From Flavobacterium phragmitis (GTDB lineage: Bacteria > Bacteroidota > Bacteroidia > Flavobacteriales > Flavobacteriaceae), in the NCBI RefSeq assembly GCF_900112575.1, contig NZ_FOMH01000001.1:62001-126000 (forward strand): a stretch of 64,000 bases of DNA. Reading direction: 5' to 3'. Every line of letters starts with the position of its first letter. Position 1 is the stretch's first letter. Under the pieces are notes generated by a model, which was given only the letters and a program-made list of their open reading frames with translations, was not told the origin of the DNA and made no database searches. This document shows positions 7,500 to 15,954 of this stretch, piece after piece. The position numbers were made by a program, and so were the translations under genes.

Positions 7500-9029
7500 A
7501 TGCAGGCAAAAATCAAAAAAGTCGAGTTACGAAATTTAGAAATTGAAGACTATAAACAATTAAAAAAATCAATGATTGAATCGTATCCTGAAATGGCCGA
7601 TTCGTATTGGGGATCTGAAGATATAGAAAGATTGCTTTCTATTTTTCCGGAAGGACAATTGGTGATTTTAGTGGATGGAAAGGTCGTTGGTTCTGCATTA
7701 TCTCTGATAGTTGATGAAAAATTAGTAGAAAAAAGACATAATTACCAACAAATTAGTGGCGATTACACTTTCTCAACCCATAATCCAAATGCTGAAATTT
7801 TATACGGAATAGATGTTTTTATTCACCCAAATTATAGAGGTTTACGTTTAGGTCGTCGATTATACGATGCCAGAAAGGAACTTTGCGAACAATTGAACTT
7901 AAAAGCCATTGTTTTTGCAGGCAGAATTCCGAGTTACCGAGAACATGCTAAAAAGATGTCTCCAAAAACCTATATCGAAAAAGTACGAACTAAAGAGTTG
8001 TATGATCCCGTTCTTTCTTTTCAGTTAAGCAATGATTTTCATGTTTTGAGGGTCATCAAAAATTATCTAGAGGGCGATGAAGAATCTAAAGAATTTGCTG
8101 TTTTACTGGAATGGAATAATATTTATTATGAAGAAAGTCCGAAACTGATTAATCTAAAGAAAAACATCATTCGTTTGGGATTAATTCAGTGGCAGATGCG
8201 TCCTTTAAACAATGTTGAAGCCTTATTCGAACAAGCGGAATTCTTTATTGATGCTGTTTCCGGATATGGATCTGATTTTGCTCTTTTTCCCGAATTATTT
8301 ACGGCACCACTAATGGCAGATTATAATCATTTATCTGAGGCAGAAGCAATTCGTGAACTGGCACGCCACACCGATCCAATTAAAAAGCGTTTTCAGGAAT
8401 TTGCTATTTCGTATAATATCAATATCATTACAGGAAGTATGCCTTACGTAGAAAGCGGAAATCTTTACAATGTCGGTTTCTTGTGCAAAAGAGATGGAAC
8501 TTCAGAAATGTACACCAAAATTCACATCACTCCAAACGAAGTCATTCATTGGGGAATGAAAGGTGGCTCTGAGTTTAAAACCTTTGATACCGATTGCGGA
8601 AAAATCGGAATTTTAATCTGCTATGATGTAGAGTTCCCAGAACTTCCAAGACTTTTAGCAGATGAAGGAATGGATATTTTATTTGTGCCATTCTTAACCG
8701 ATACCCAAAACGGATATACTCGTGTAAAACATTGTTCACAAGCAAGAGCTATCGAAAATGAATGTTATGTAGCCATAGCAGGTTGTGTTGGGAATCTTCC
8801 GAAAGTAAACAATATGGACATTCAATATGCACAGTCTTCTGTATTTACGCCTTCTGATTTTGCTTTTCCGAGTAACGGTATAAAAGCAGAAGCTACTCCA
8901 AATACAGAAATGACCTTAATTGTTGATGTTGATTTGAATTTATTGAAAGAACTTCATGAACATGGAAGTGTCAAAACATTAAAAGACAGAAGGAAAGATC
9001 TTTATGAACTTAAAAAGCTAAATTCATAA
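7500..9029 (+). CDS. bifunctional GNAT N-acetyltransferase / carbon-nitrogen hydrolase
   Basis: 509 residues, two domains. About residues 5-210 are a GNAT acetyltransferase with the acetyl-CoA loop region FIHPNYRGLRLGRRLY. About residues 222-505 are a nitrilase-superfamily amidohydrolase with the complete catalytic triad: Glu265 in FPELFTAPL, Lys340 in MYTKIHITP and Cys374 in ILICYDVEFPEL. This fusion is a known family in bacteria; its substrate is unsettled, though linked acetylation and amide hydrolysis of a small amine is plausible. A well-spaced promoter precedes it. Two small genes follow at 24 and 13 base gaps and may be co-transcribed. Confidence 0.93.
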   Translation: MQAKIKKVELRNLEIEDYKQLKKSMIESYPEMADSYWGSEDIERLLSIFPEGQLVILVDGKVVGSALSLIVDEKLVEKRHNYQQISGDYTFSTHNPNAEILYGIDVFIHPNYRGLRLGRRLYDARKELCEQLNLKAIVFAGRIPSYREHAKKMSPKTYIEKVRTKELYDPVLSFQLSNDFHVLRVIKNYLEGDEESKEFAVLLEWNNIYYEESPKLINLKKNIIRLGLIQWQMRPLNNVEALFEQAEFFIDAVSGYGSDFALFPELFTAPLMADYNHLSEAEAIRELARHTDPIKKRFQEFAISYNINIITGSMPYVESGNLYNVGFLCKRDGTSEMYTKIHITPNEVIHWGMKGGSEFKTFDTDCGKIGILICYDVEFPELPRLLADEGMDILFVPFLTDTQNGYTRVKHCSQARAIENECYVAIAGCVGNLPKVNNMDIQYAQSSVFTPSDFAFPSNGIKAEATPNTEMTLIVDVDLNLLKELHEHGSVKTLKDRRKDLYELKKLNS

Positions 9030-9053
9030 AGAGTTCATTAAATAAAAAAGCCA

Positions 9054-9395
9054 ATGACTGTCATTCGAAGAAATCCGTTATTTGAAATCTATCTTAAAGA
9101 GGATTGCTTAGTAATTAACAATACTGATTTTAGTAAAGACAATGGCATATTTGAAATTGACAGCATTTTAAGCGTAGAACTAATCAGACATTTAGCTTTC
9201 ATTGATAGAGTCATTGAAGTAACATTTGGATTTAATGTCCCTGCTAAATCTTGCGAACTTAGAATTAATTTGGAAAATGGTTTTAAGGATATTGTTCTAA
9301 CCCGTTGTGACATTGAAAAAGTGGAACTTTTAATCTACCAAATCAATCAAACAATTATTAAAAGAGAAAACGAAAAACCTAGTTTATCAACGTAA
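9054..9395 (+). CDS. conserved-looking hypothetical protein
   Basis: 113 residues, no signal peptide or membrane segment. It shows alternating hydrophobic strands (FEIYLKEDCLVIN, VIEVTFGFNV, CELRINLENGF) and a C-terminal helix, which would suit a small beta-rich fold such as a PH-like domain; that is a guess from the pattern. I do not recognise a family. It starts 24 bases after the GNAT/nitrilase stop and ends 13 bases before the zinc-ribbon gene, all on the same strand, so a three-gene operon is likely. Confidence 0.65.
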   Translation: MTVIRRNPLFEIYLKEDCLVINNTDFSKDNGIFEIDSILSVELIRHLAFIDRVIEVTFGFNVPAKSCELRINLENGFKDIVLTRCDIEKVELLIYQINQTIIKRENEKPSLST

Positions 9396-9408
9396 TAAAA
9401 ATTGTTAA

Positions 9409-9756
9409 ATGAAAACATGCCTCGAATGTTCCGTTAAGATTGTTGGCCGAGAAGACAAGAAATTTTGCTCTGATAGCTGCCGAAATGCGTACAATAACAA
9501 AATAAATAAAGATAGTACAAATTTCATGCGAAATATAAACAACAAGTTACGCAAAAATTACCGTATTTTGGCAGAGTTAAATGTAGATGGAAAATCAAAA
9601 GCATCGCGCGACAAATTATTAAACAAAGGCTTTGATTTTGAGTTCTTTACCAATATCTTACAAACCAAGACGGGAAATACATATTATTTCTTGTACGACC
9701 AAGGCTATCGTTCCTTGGACAATGATTATTTTATGCTTGTTAAAAAAGAAATATAG
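9409..9756 (+). CDS. zinc-ribbon protein (DUF2116-like)
   Basis: 115 residues. The N-terminus carries a four-Cys zinc ribbon, CLEC at residues 4-7 followed by FCSDSCRNAYNN at about 20-31, resembling the DUF2116/YacG-type ribbons. The remainder has a basic helix (NNKLRKNYRILAEL) and a C-terminal half with aromatic residues (TYYFLYDQGYRSL). A nucleic-acid-related role is plausible from the ribbon and basic helix but is not shown. It lies in a closely spaced run of same-strand genes from 7500 to 12169. Confidence 0.7.
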   Translation: MKTCLECSVKIVGREDKKFCSDSCRNAYNNKINKDSTNFMRNINNKLRKNYRILAELNVDGKSKASRDKLLNKGFDFEFFTNILQTKTGNTYYFLYDQGYRSLDNDYFMLVKKEI

Positions 9757-9772
9757 TTAGCGTTTATTAACC

Positions 9773-12169
9773 ATGAGAAAAAACCAAACCTCAATTCTAG
9801 CCATTGCCTGTGTCTTAGCTCTGCTGGGCATTATCTACGCCACCATGATGCCGCAAGGAATCAGTAAAGATGACGAAGCACTCGCAGAATTCTCAACCGA
9901 AAGGGCTTTAAACCAAGTCGAAATAATTGCGCAGAAACCACATTACGTCGGATCGACAAATCATGAACTGGTTGCTAATTATTTAAAACTTGAATTAAAC
10001 AGAATCGGTTTAGAAACTAGTGTTCAAGAAGGTTATACTTTAAATGACAGAGGCCTTTTAGTAAAATCTAAAAATATTTTAGCCAGAATAAAAGGAACCA
10101 ACAATACCAAAGCGCTTTTACTTCTTTCTCATTACGACAGTGCTCCACATTCTTTCTCAAAAGGAGCAAGCGACGACGCTTCGGGTGTCGCAACCATTTT
10201 AGAAGGTGTTCGTGCCTTTTTATATTCTAAACATCCTCAGAAAAACGACATTATCATATTATTTTCAGATGCCGAAGAATTAGGTTTAAACGGCGCTACT
10301 CTTTTCGTAAATAAGCATCCCTGGGCAAAAGATGTTGGAGTAGTTTTAAATTTTGAAGCCCGCGGAAGTTCTGGACCAAGCTATATGTTAATGGAAACTA
10401 CGAAAGGAAATGAAGCAATGGTTCAAGCTTTTTCTAATGCTAAAACTTCTCATCCTGTTTCCAATTCATTGATGTACAGCATCTACAAAATGCTTCCAAA
10501 TGATACCGATTTAACTGTTTTTAGAGAACAAGGAAATATTCAGGGTTACAATTTTGCATTTATAGACGGACATTTCAACTATCATACTCAACAGGACGAT
10601 GTTCAGCATTTAAGCAAAACTACCTTAGCACATCAGGGCACTTACATCATGCCTTTATTGAAATACCTGACTAATATTGATTTAACTAAAACAGAATCTA
10701 CTGAAGATAATGTTTACTTTAGTGCTCCGTTTTCATTCATAAGTTATCCTTTTTCATGGGTAATGCCAATGACATTAATCGCTTTTGGATTATTGGCTTT
10801 GTTTATTTTTATCGGAAAAGTAAAAAGAATCATCACTTTCAGAGAAATATTCAGAGGTTTTGTACCTCTTTTGGGATCTATAATAATTGCTGGTTTAGTA
10901 ACGTTTTTAGGATGGAAACTGATTCTGGAAATTTATCCTCAATATTCTGATCTTTTAAACGGATTTACCTATAACGGACACGCTTACATTGGTGCTTTTG
11001 TCACTTTAAGTATTGCGATTTGTTTTGCTTTCTACCACCATTTTTCTGAAGCTAAAATTACCATGAACCATTTTGTGGCTCCACTTTTACTTTGGATTAT
11101 CATTAATGGATTTTTAGCCAACAGCTTAACAGGCGCAGGATTTTTAATCATTCCTGTTTATTTTGGAATTCTGTTATTCGGAATATTTGTTTTCACACAG
11201 CATTACAGTTTAGGTGTAAATCTGCTTTTCAGCATTCCGGCTTTAGCTATCATTGCTCCGTTTATCGTAATGTTTCCTGTTGGTTTAGGTCTTAAAATCT
11301 TATTTGGAAGTGCTATTTTAACCGTTTTACTTTTTGGATTATTATTGCCAATATTTGGAGATTTTGCCCGAAAAGGAATTTGGACTGTTGTTTTCTTCCT
11401 TACTTCTATTGGATTTTTCATCTACGCAGGATATCATTCCGGTTATGAACCTGGCAAAGCCAAATCAAACAGTTTATTGTATGTTTATAATGCCGACAAC
11501 AATTCTGCCGTATGGACAACTTATGACAAAAACCTTGACGATTGGACAAAATCTTATGTAGGCGAAAAGAATCAAAAAGCAGTGGGTTTAAATTCACTTC
11601 CATTGGCAAGTAAATACAATACCACATTTACTTACAGCGCTATCGCACCAGTTGTGGATGTTCCTAAACCAACAATTCAGTTTTTAAGAGACAGCGTTAT
11701 TGGAAATAATCGATATCTGAAAATCAGAATCACGCCAAACAGAAGAGTAAACCGTTACGATATCTACGCCAATCCAAAAATGACGTTTTATAACTTTAAA
11801 GCAAATGGTGTTTCAGAATCTCGAGCAAAAACCAACAAACTGGAACGTGAGGACAGTAAAATTCTTTGCTACTATGTTGTAGGCAACGAACCGTTGGAAA
11901 TGGAATTCTACATCAACAAATCGTCTATTTTTGATATGGATTTAATTGAAAGCTCATTTGATTTAATGTCGAATCCACTTCTAAACGTTAAACCAAGAGA
12001 AAACTGGATGATGCCGACTCCTTTTGTTTTAAATGATGCTGTATTAATTCAGCAGAAATTAAAAAGATATGTCGCTCCCGTAAAACCAATTGAAACAGCT
12101 CCTGTTGTAGATAGTTTGGCTATTTCTAAAGACAGTATAAAACCGGTTCCGGTTGCAACACCAGAATAA
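9773..12169 (+). CDS. membrane-anchored M28-family metallopeptidase
   Basis: 798 residues. An N-terminal membrane anchor (residues 7-24) is followed by an M28 aminopeptidase domain with the two-zinc ligand pattern: His120 (LSHYDSAPH), Asp134 (GASDDASG), the catalytic Glu pair 168/169 (DAEELG), Glu195 (NFEARG) and a late His in the GHFNYHTQQDD block. About residues 325-560 contain roughly eight hydrophobic helices, and a soluble C-terminal domain follows. This architecture resembles the vacuolar Pff1-type M28 proteases. The peptidase domain lies N-terminal to the membrane bundle, probably in the periplasm. A terminator follows directly. Confidence 0.92.
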   Translation: MRKNQTSILAIACVLALLGIIYATMMPQGISKDDEALAEFSTERALNQVEIIAQKPHYVGSTNHELVANYLKLELNRIGLETSVQEGYTLNDRGLLVKSKNILARIKGTNNTKALLLLSHYDSAPHSFSKGASDDASGVATILEGVRAFLYSKHPQKNDIIILFSDAEELGLNGATLFVNKHPWAKDVGVVLNFEARGSSGPSYMLMETTKGNEAMVQAFSNAKTSHPVSNSLMYSIYKMLPNDTDLTVFREQGNIQGYNFAFIDGHFNYHTQQDDVQHLSKTTLAHQGTYIMPLLKYLTNIDLTKTESTEDNVYFSAPFSFISYPFSWVMPMTLIAFGLLALFIFIGKVKRIITFREIFRGFVPLLGSIIIAGLVTFLGWKLILEIYPQYSDLLNGFTYNGHAYIGAFVTLSIAICFAFYHHFSEAKITMNHFVAPLLLWIIINGFLANSLTGAGFLIIPVYFGILLFGIFVFTQHYSLGVNLLFSIPALAIIAPFIVMFPVGLGLKILFGSAILTVLLFGLLLPIFGDFARKGIWTVVFFLTSIGFFIYAGYHSGYEPGKAKSNSLLYVYNADNNSAVWTTYDKNLDDWTKSYVGEKNQKAVGLNSLPLASKYNTTFTYSAIAPVVDVPKPTIQFLRDSVIGNNRYLKIRITPNRRVNRYDIYANPKMTFYNFKANGVSESRAKTNKLEREDSKILCYYVVGNEPLEMEFYINKSSIFDMDLIESSFDLMSNPLLNVKPRENWMMPTPFVLNDAVLIQQKLKRYVAPVKPIETAPVVDSLAISKDSIKPVPVATPE

Positions 12170-12175
12170 AACAGT

Positions 12176-12207
12176 AAAGGCAGATTTTTTTAAGTCTGCC
12201 TTTTTTA
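12176..12207 (+). terminator. intrinsic terminator after the M28 peptidase
   Basis: AAAGGCAGA (12176-12184) pairs with TCTGCCTTT (12195-12203), then a T-rich run. Confidence 0.88.
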
Positions 12208-12215
12208 TTTTACGC

Positions 12216-12233
12216 TCCCGATAACTATCGGGA
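12216..12233. repeat. 18-bp palindrome TCCCGATAACTATCGGGA
   Basis: Near-perfect palindrome in the intergenic space. A variant, TCCCGATAGCTATCTGGA, lies inside the repeat at 33619-33776. It probably belongs to a dispersed intergenic palindrome family. Confidence 0.6.
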
Positions 12234-12305
12234 TCAAAAGATTTGAGCAGATAAAAAATCTTTTTTAATCCTTTAATCTGTGGCTAAAAATCTTTACAAC
12301 TCTTG

Positions 12306-12313
12306 TACCTTTG
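12306..12313 (+). promoter_or_regulatory. Bacteroidetes -7 element TACCTTTG
   Basis: Exact TAnnTTTG match 20 bases upstream of the preferred ATG at 12334. It lies inside the longer open frame, which argues against a start at 12280. Confidence 0.55.
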
Positions 12314-12333
12314 TCTCTCTGAACCTCAAAAAA

Positions 12334-13149
12334 ATGACACAAATAAGCATATTAGGCTGTGGCTGGCTTGGATTTCCTCTAGCAAAAAGGCTAATCGAAA
12401 AAGGATATTCTGTAAACGGATCCACAACTTCTGAAAACAAACTTTCAATATTAGAAAATGCTGGAATAAAGCCCTTTTTAGTTGCGCTTGAAAGTGAAAG
12501 TATCTCAGAATCTATAATTGATTTTTTAGCAGAGAGCAAAATCTTAATAATTGACATTCCGCCTAAGTTACGAAGTGAAAACACTGATTCTGAAAAGAAA
12601 GTTTTTGTAGAGAAAATCAAAAACCTGATTCCGTTTATAGAAAAATCCGCAATTGAAAAAGTACTTTTTATAAGTTCTACTTCTGTTTATGGAGATGACA
12701 ATAACTTGGTTACAGAAGAAACCGTTCCAAATCCGGAAACAGAAAGTGGTAAACAATTACTTTTAGCGGAAGCTTTACTTCAAAACAATCCTAACTTCGA
12801 AACTACAATTCTACGTTTTGGAGGATTAATTGGAGAAGATCGTCATCCTGTCAAATTTTTGGCTGGAAAAGAAAATATTGAAAACCCGGATGCTCCAGTG
12901 AATCTAATTCATCAGAAAGATTGTATTGGCATAATTGAAGAAATCATAAAACAGTCAAAGTGGAATGAGATTTTTAATGCTGTTGCATCTTTTCATCCAA
13001 CAAGAGAGGAATATTATACACAAAAAGCAAAAGATTTAAATCTGGTTGTACCGAAATTCAACAATAAAAAATCAAACATTAAAAAGACTATTTCTAGCGG
13101 AAAAATTGAGATAATTTTAAACTATCAATTTAAGTTGGAGAATTATTAA
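12334..13149 (+). CDS. NAD(P)-binding SDR / epimerase-like protein
   Basis: The ATG at 12334 is chosen over an in-frame ATG at 12280 because a TAnnTTTG element lies between them and the protein then starts with the Rossmann motif. 271 residues begin MTQISILGCGWLGFPLAKRL, with GxGxxG at residues 8-13. Next come ILIIDIPP, VLFISSTSVYGD (the SDR Ser and Tyr region) and TILRFGGLIG. These fit the atypical extended SDR group around E. coli YeeZ, oxidoreductases or epimerases of unknown substrate. The stop codon overlaps a palindromic repeat. Confidence 0.85.
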   Translation: MTQISILGCGWLGFPLAKRLIEKGYSVNGSTTSENKLSILENAGIKPFLVALESESISESIIDFLAESKILIIDIPPKLRSENTDSEKKVFVEKIKNLIPFIEKSAIEKVLFISSTSVYGDDNNLVTEETVPNPETESGKQLLLAEALLQNNPNFETTILRFGGLIGEDRHPVKFLAGKENIENPDAPVNLIHQKDCIGIIEEIIKQSKWNEIFNAVASFHPTREEYYTQKAKDLNLVVPKFNNKKSNIKKTISSGKIEIILNYQFKLENY

Positions 13150-13233
13150 ACCATATAAGTTATATAAGTTCATTTAAAAAGGCTTTCCAAAAAAAACAAA
13201 ATCTTAAATTGCTTATATAACTTACATGGTTTA
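13148..13233. repeat. dispersed inverted repeat, CCATATAAGTTATATAAG family
   Basis: Left arm 13148-13178 (core CCATATAAGTTATATAAG) and right arm 13204-13233 (core CTTATATAACTTACATGG) form a large imperfect palindrome. Related copies are at 14727-14758, 46729-46762 and 63125-63192. Confidence 0.8.
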
Positions 13234-13239
13234 AAAAAA

Positions 13240-13285
13240 CTTTGCGAACTTTGCGCTAAACTTAGCGTCTTTGCGTTAAAAAATT
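13240..13285. repeat. CTTTGCG-rich short repeat upstream of ogt
   Basis: Contains CTTTGCGAACTTTGCGCTAA followed by a partly inverted CTTAGCGTCTTTGCGTTAA. It touches the ogt start codon. Similar CTTTGCGTC words occur in the palindrome at 25110-25147. Confidence 0.55.
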
Positions 13286-13762
13286 ATGGAAACAGTTTAC
13301 ATCAACTCCCCTTTAGGAATCACCAAAATTATTGGAGATGAAAATGGCATTGCCGTAATTTCTGTTTCTGATGTTGGCACAAACGAGGTTTCCCAGACTA
13401 TTCCAGCGGTTTTACAAGAAGCAGTTTCACAGTTAAATGAATATTTCGAAGGCAAAAGAACCGATTTTGACCTCAAACTTAATCCACAAGGAACCGAATT
13501 TCAGCAGAAAGTCTGGAAATCATTATTGGAAATTCCATACGGAAAAACGGTGAGTTACATGGATCAAACCAAAAAACTAGGCGACGTCAAAGCTATTCGG
13601 GCGGTTGCTTCGGCAAATGGTAAAAACCCGCTTTGGATTGTGATTCCCTGCCACAGAGTTATCGGAACAAACGGATCACTAACAGGATATGCAGGCGGAT
13701 TGTCCCGCAAGAAATGGCTTCTGGAACACGAAAATCCATCTGCTCAGCAAAGTTTGTTTTAA
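13286..13762 (+). CDS. ogt: methylated-DNA--[protein]-cysteine S-methyltransferase
   Basis: 158 residues with the diagnostic active site PCHRVIG, the acceptor Cys being residue 122, and the downstream GYAGGLSRKKWLLEHE that completes the DNA-binding domain. The helix-turn-helix with YGKTVSYMDQTKKLG and the RAVASANGKNP arginine-finger region are present. It removes O6-alkyl groups from guanine by irreversible transfer to its own Cys. It has Ogt-type length without an Ada N-terminal domain. A 3'-5' exonuclease gene and an AlkZ-like gene follow on the same strand, suggesting a DNA-repair neighbourhood, although repeats separate the genes. Confidence 0.95.
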   Translation: METVYINSPLGITKIIGDENGIAVISVSDVGTNEVSQTIPAVLQEAVSQLNEYFEGKRTDFDLKLNPQGTEFQQKVWKSLLEIPYGKTVSYMDQTKKLGDVKAIRAVASANGKNPLWIVIPCHRVIGTNGSLTGYAGGLSRKKWLLEHENPSAQQSLF

Positions 13763-13772
13763 TTTTTTTTTT

Positions 13773-13954
13773 AGCCACGAATTACACCAATTATCACTAA
13801 TTTTCTTTTACTCAATTCTTTTCAACAAAAATTGATTTATTTTTAAAATAAGATAATTCATTCATTTTTTCTTTATGATAGGATATAAGAATTGAAATTA
13901 GTGTAAATTTATATGGAATAAAAAATTAGTGCAATTCGTGTAATTCGTGGCAAA
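13773..13954. repeat. inverted repeat with GCCACGAATT arms
   Basis: Left arm 13773-13809 (AGCCACGAATTACACCAATT onward) is inverted at 13921-13954 (ending GTGTAATTCGTGGCAAA). The ~110 bases between are AT-rich with no gene. The right arm contains an in-frame GTG at 13947 that could be mistaken for a start. Confidence 0.8.
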
Positions 13955-13967
13955 CCCAAGTAAAATT

Positions 13968-14681
13968 ATGATTGAAAAAATAAATCTCAACAACATTCTC
14001 TTTCTTGATATAGAAACCGTTCCGGAAGAAGAAAACTTCAATTCGCTTGACGCGGAAATGCAGTCACTTTGGGATTTGAAAACACAATACCAGCGAAAAG
14101 ACGAATTCTCTCCAGAAGAATTTTACGAACGTGCAGGAATCTGGGCCGAATTTGGAAAAATTATCTGTATCTCTGTCGGTTTTTTTACCATCAAAGGAGA
14201 TGTTCGAAACTTTAGGGTTACTTCTTTTTTTGGTGACGAAAAGAAAATCTTAAAAGACTTTTCTAATCTGATCAACAATCATTTTAATCAGCCACAGCAT
14301 TTGTTATGCGGACATAATTCCAAAGAATTTGATATTCCGTTTATAGCAAGAAGAATGATTATTAATCAAATGCCAATTCCGGATAAACTGAATCTATTTG
14401 GAAAAAAACCTTGGGAAATTCCACATCTCGATACTTTAGAATTATGGAAGTTTGGCGATTATAAGCATTTTACTTCTCTAAAACTGCTGACTAAGATTCT
14501 CGGAGTTCCATCGCCAAAAGGCGATATTGACGGAAGTCAGGTTGCCCACGTTTATTACGTTGAAAAAGATATTGACCGAATTATAACATACTGCGAGAAA
14601 GATACTATTGCCGTTGCTCAGATATTTCTTCGTTTAAGAAGAGAAGATTTGCTGATTGATGACGAGATTATTCATGTTTGA
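13968..14681 (+). CDS. PolB-related 3'-5' exonuclease (DnaQ-fold)
   Basis: The frame opens at a GTG inside the upstream repeat; the ATG at 13968 is preferred and gives 237 residues. Exonuclease motif I is LDIETVPEE (Asp14, Glu16). Motif II is GHNSKEFDIPFIARRM. Motif III is YCEKDTIAVAQIFLR near residue 205-220. The order and spacing match the predicted exonuclease family related to the proofreading domain of family B polymerases (PF10108 type). It has no polymerase domain. A repair or RNA/DNA trimming role is likely; the position between ogt and an AlkZ-like gene favours repair. Confidence 0.9.
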   Translation: MIEKINLNNILFLDIETVPEEENFNSLDAEMQSLWDLKTQYQRKDEFSPEEFYERAGIWAEFGKIICISVGFFTIKGDVRNFRVTSFFGDEKKILKDFSNLINNHFNQPQHLLCGHNSKEFDIPFIARRMIINQMPIPDKLNLFGKKPWEIPHLDTLELWKFGDYKHFTSLKLLTKILGVPSPKGDIDGSQVAHVYYVEKDIDRIITYCEKDTIAVAQIFLRLRREDLLIDDEIIHV

Positions 14682-14684
14682 TTT

Positions 14685-14758
14685 TTTAGGTACAAAGATT
14701 CAAAGTTGCAAAGGGACAAAGATTTTTACATGAACTTATATAACTTATATGGTTTAAA
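14685..14758. repeat. intergenic repeat words, including a CCATATAAGTT-family half copy
   Basis: Bases 14690-14725 are a run of ACAAAG words. Bases 14727-14758 are one arm of the CCATATAAGTTATATAAG family in the inverse orientation. No second arm is present here. Confidence 0.6.
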
Positions 14759-14770
14759 ATAATTCTGATT

Positions 14771-15844
14771 ATGATTCATTCTGAAATTTCACATCATCGT
14801 ATGACTGCCCAAAAATTGTTTAAAACAACTCAATGCTCACCACAAGAAGTTGTAAAACATTTTGGTGCGATGCAAGCGCAGGATTATGCTATGGCAAAAT
14901 GGGCTGTTGGATCCCGATGTGATGCTTCTGAAAAAGAAATTGAAGAAGCGGTAAATTCAGGACAGATTATTCGAACTCATATACTGCGTCCAACCTGGCA
15001 TTTTGTTTCTGCAGATGATATTTATTGGATGTTGGATATTTCGGCTCCCCAAATAAAAAGATTAGCCGTTTCTGGAGCTAAAAAATTTGATGTCGATCTT
15101 AAAAAGCTCGATCAGTTTAATACCAAAATTGAAAAACTATTATCTGGAAACAATCATTTGACGAGAGAAGAAATTATGCAGGAACTTGATGTCAAAAAAA
15201 CTTCTAAAGAAGATTTTCTCGCCGCCGCCATTATGATGAATGCAGAATTGGAAGGTTTGGTCTGCAACGGAAGAATGAACGGCAAACAAATTACGTATGC
15301 TTTACTTGAAGAACGTGTCGAAAAACCAAAAACAAAACTGACTAAAGAAGATGGTGTCGCCAAATTGGCTCAACGCTATTTTGAGAGTCATGGCCCGGCA
15401 ACTTTGCTCGATTTTTCATGGTGGTCCGGTTTTTCTCCAACAATTTGCAAGTCAGCTATTGATGCAATTGAGTTGCAGTTAAACCATATTACTATTGACA
15501 ATCAGACATTTTGGTTCGGAAAAAATTATAAAGAGGAGAATCTCTTTCACGAAAGCGTCCATTTTCTTCCTGCTTTCGATGAGATATTAATTTCGTATAA
15601 AACCCGCGAAGTTTCCTTTTCAGGAGATCATCAATCCAAAACTTTTACTAATAATGGCATCTTTAAACCGATCATTTTAGAAAATGGAAAAGTAATTGGA
15701 ATCTGGAAAAGAACCATTAAGAAAGATCACATCAAAATTGAAACGGAGTTTTTTAATGAGACAGAAAGTTCTAAAAAAGAAGTTTTGTTTGAAGGAATTA
15801 AAGCTTTTGAAAACTATATAGGAACTAAAATTGTGATTGAATAA
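14771..15844 (+). CDS. winged-helix DNA-binding protein, AlkZ/AlkX-like glycosylase family
   Basis: 357 residues matching the HTH_42 family, which includes the alkylpurine and interstrand-crosslink DNA glycosylases AlkZ and YcaQ/AlkX. Visible marks are HRMTAQKLF near the start, the family's catalytic-type QxQ motif as QAQ at residues 35-37 within FGAMQAQDYAMAKWAVG, and IRTHILRPTWHFVSADD, the conserved Arg-rich segment before the first winged helix. The C-terminal half has LPAFDEILISYK and a KPIILENGKVIGIWKR strand pair. Glycosylase activity is inferred from the family and the QAQ motif. Many members are uncharacterised. Confidence 0.85.
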   Translation: MIHSEISHHRMTAQKLFKTTQCSPQEVVKHFGAMQAQDYAMAKWAVGSRCDASEKEIEEAVNSGQIIRTHILRPTWHFVSADDIYWMLDISAPQIKRLAVSGAKKFDVDLKKLDQFNTKIEKLLSGNNHLTREEIMQELDVKKTSKEDFLAAAIMMNAELEGLVCNGRMNGKQITYALLEERVEKPKTKLTKEDGVAKLAQRYFESHGPATLLDFSWWSGFSPTICKSAIDAIELQLNHITIDNQTFWFGKNYKEENLFHESVHFLPAFDEILISYKTREVSFSGDHQSKTFTNNGIFKPIILENGKVIGIWKRTIKKDHIKIETEFFNETESSKKEVLFEGIKAFENYIGTKIVIE

Positions 15845-15954
15845 ATTGCATTTTATCTTCAATATTATTGTTTTTCATGAACACTTCTCGTTTGACTACT
15901 AAAATCTTTATGCTTATTATTGCTAAATAATTACATTTACAAAAAATTATAGTT

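Noticed and set aside
13947..13967. GTG start at 13947 for the exonuclease
   Set aside because: This codon lies inside the GCCACGAATT repeat arm, and the ATG at 13968 gives the normal family start.
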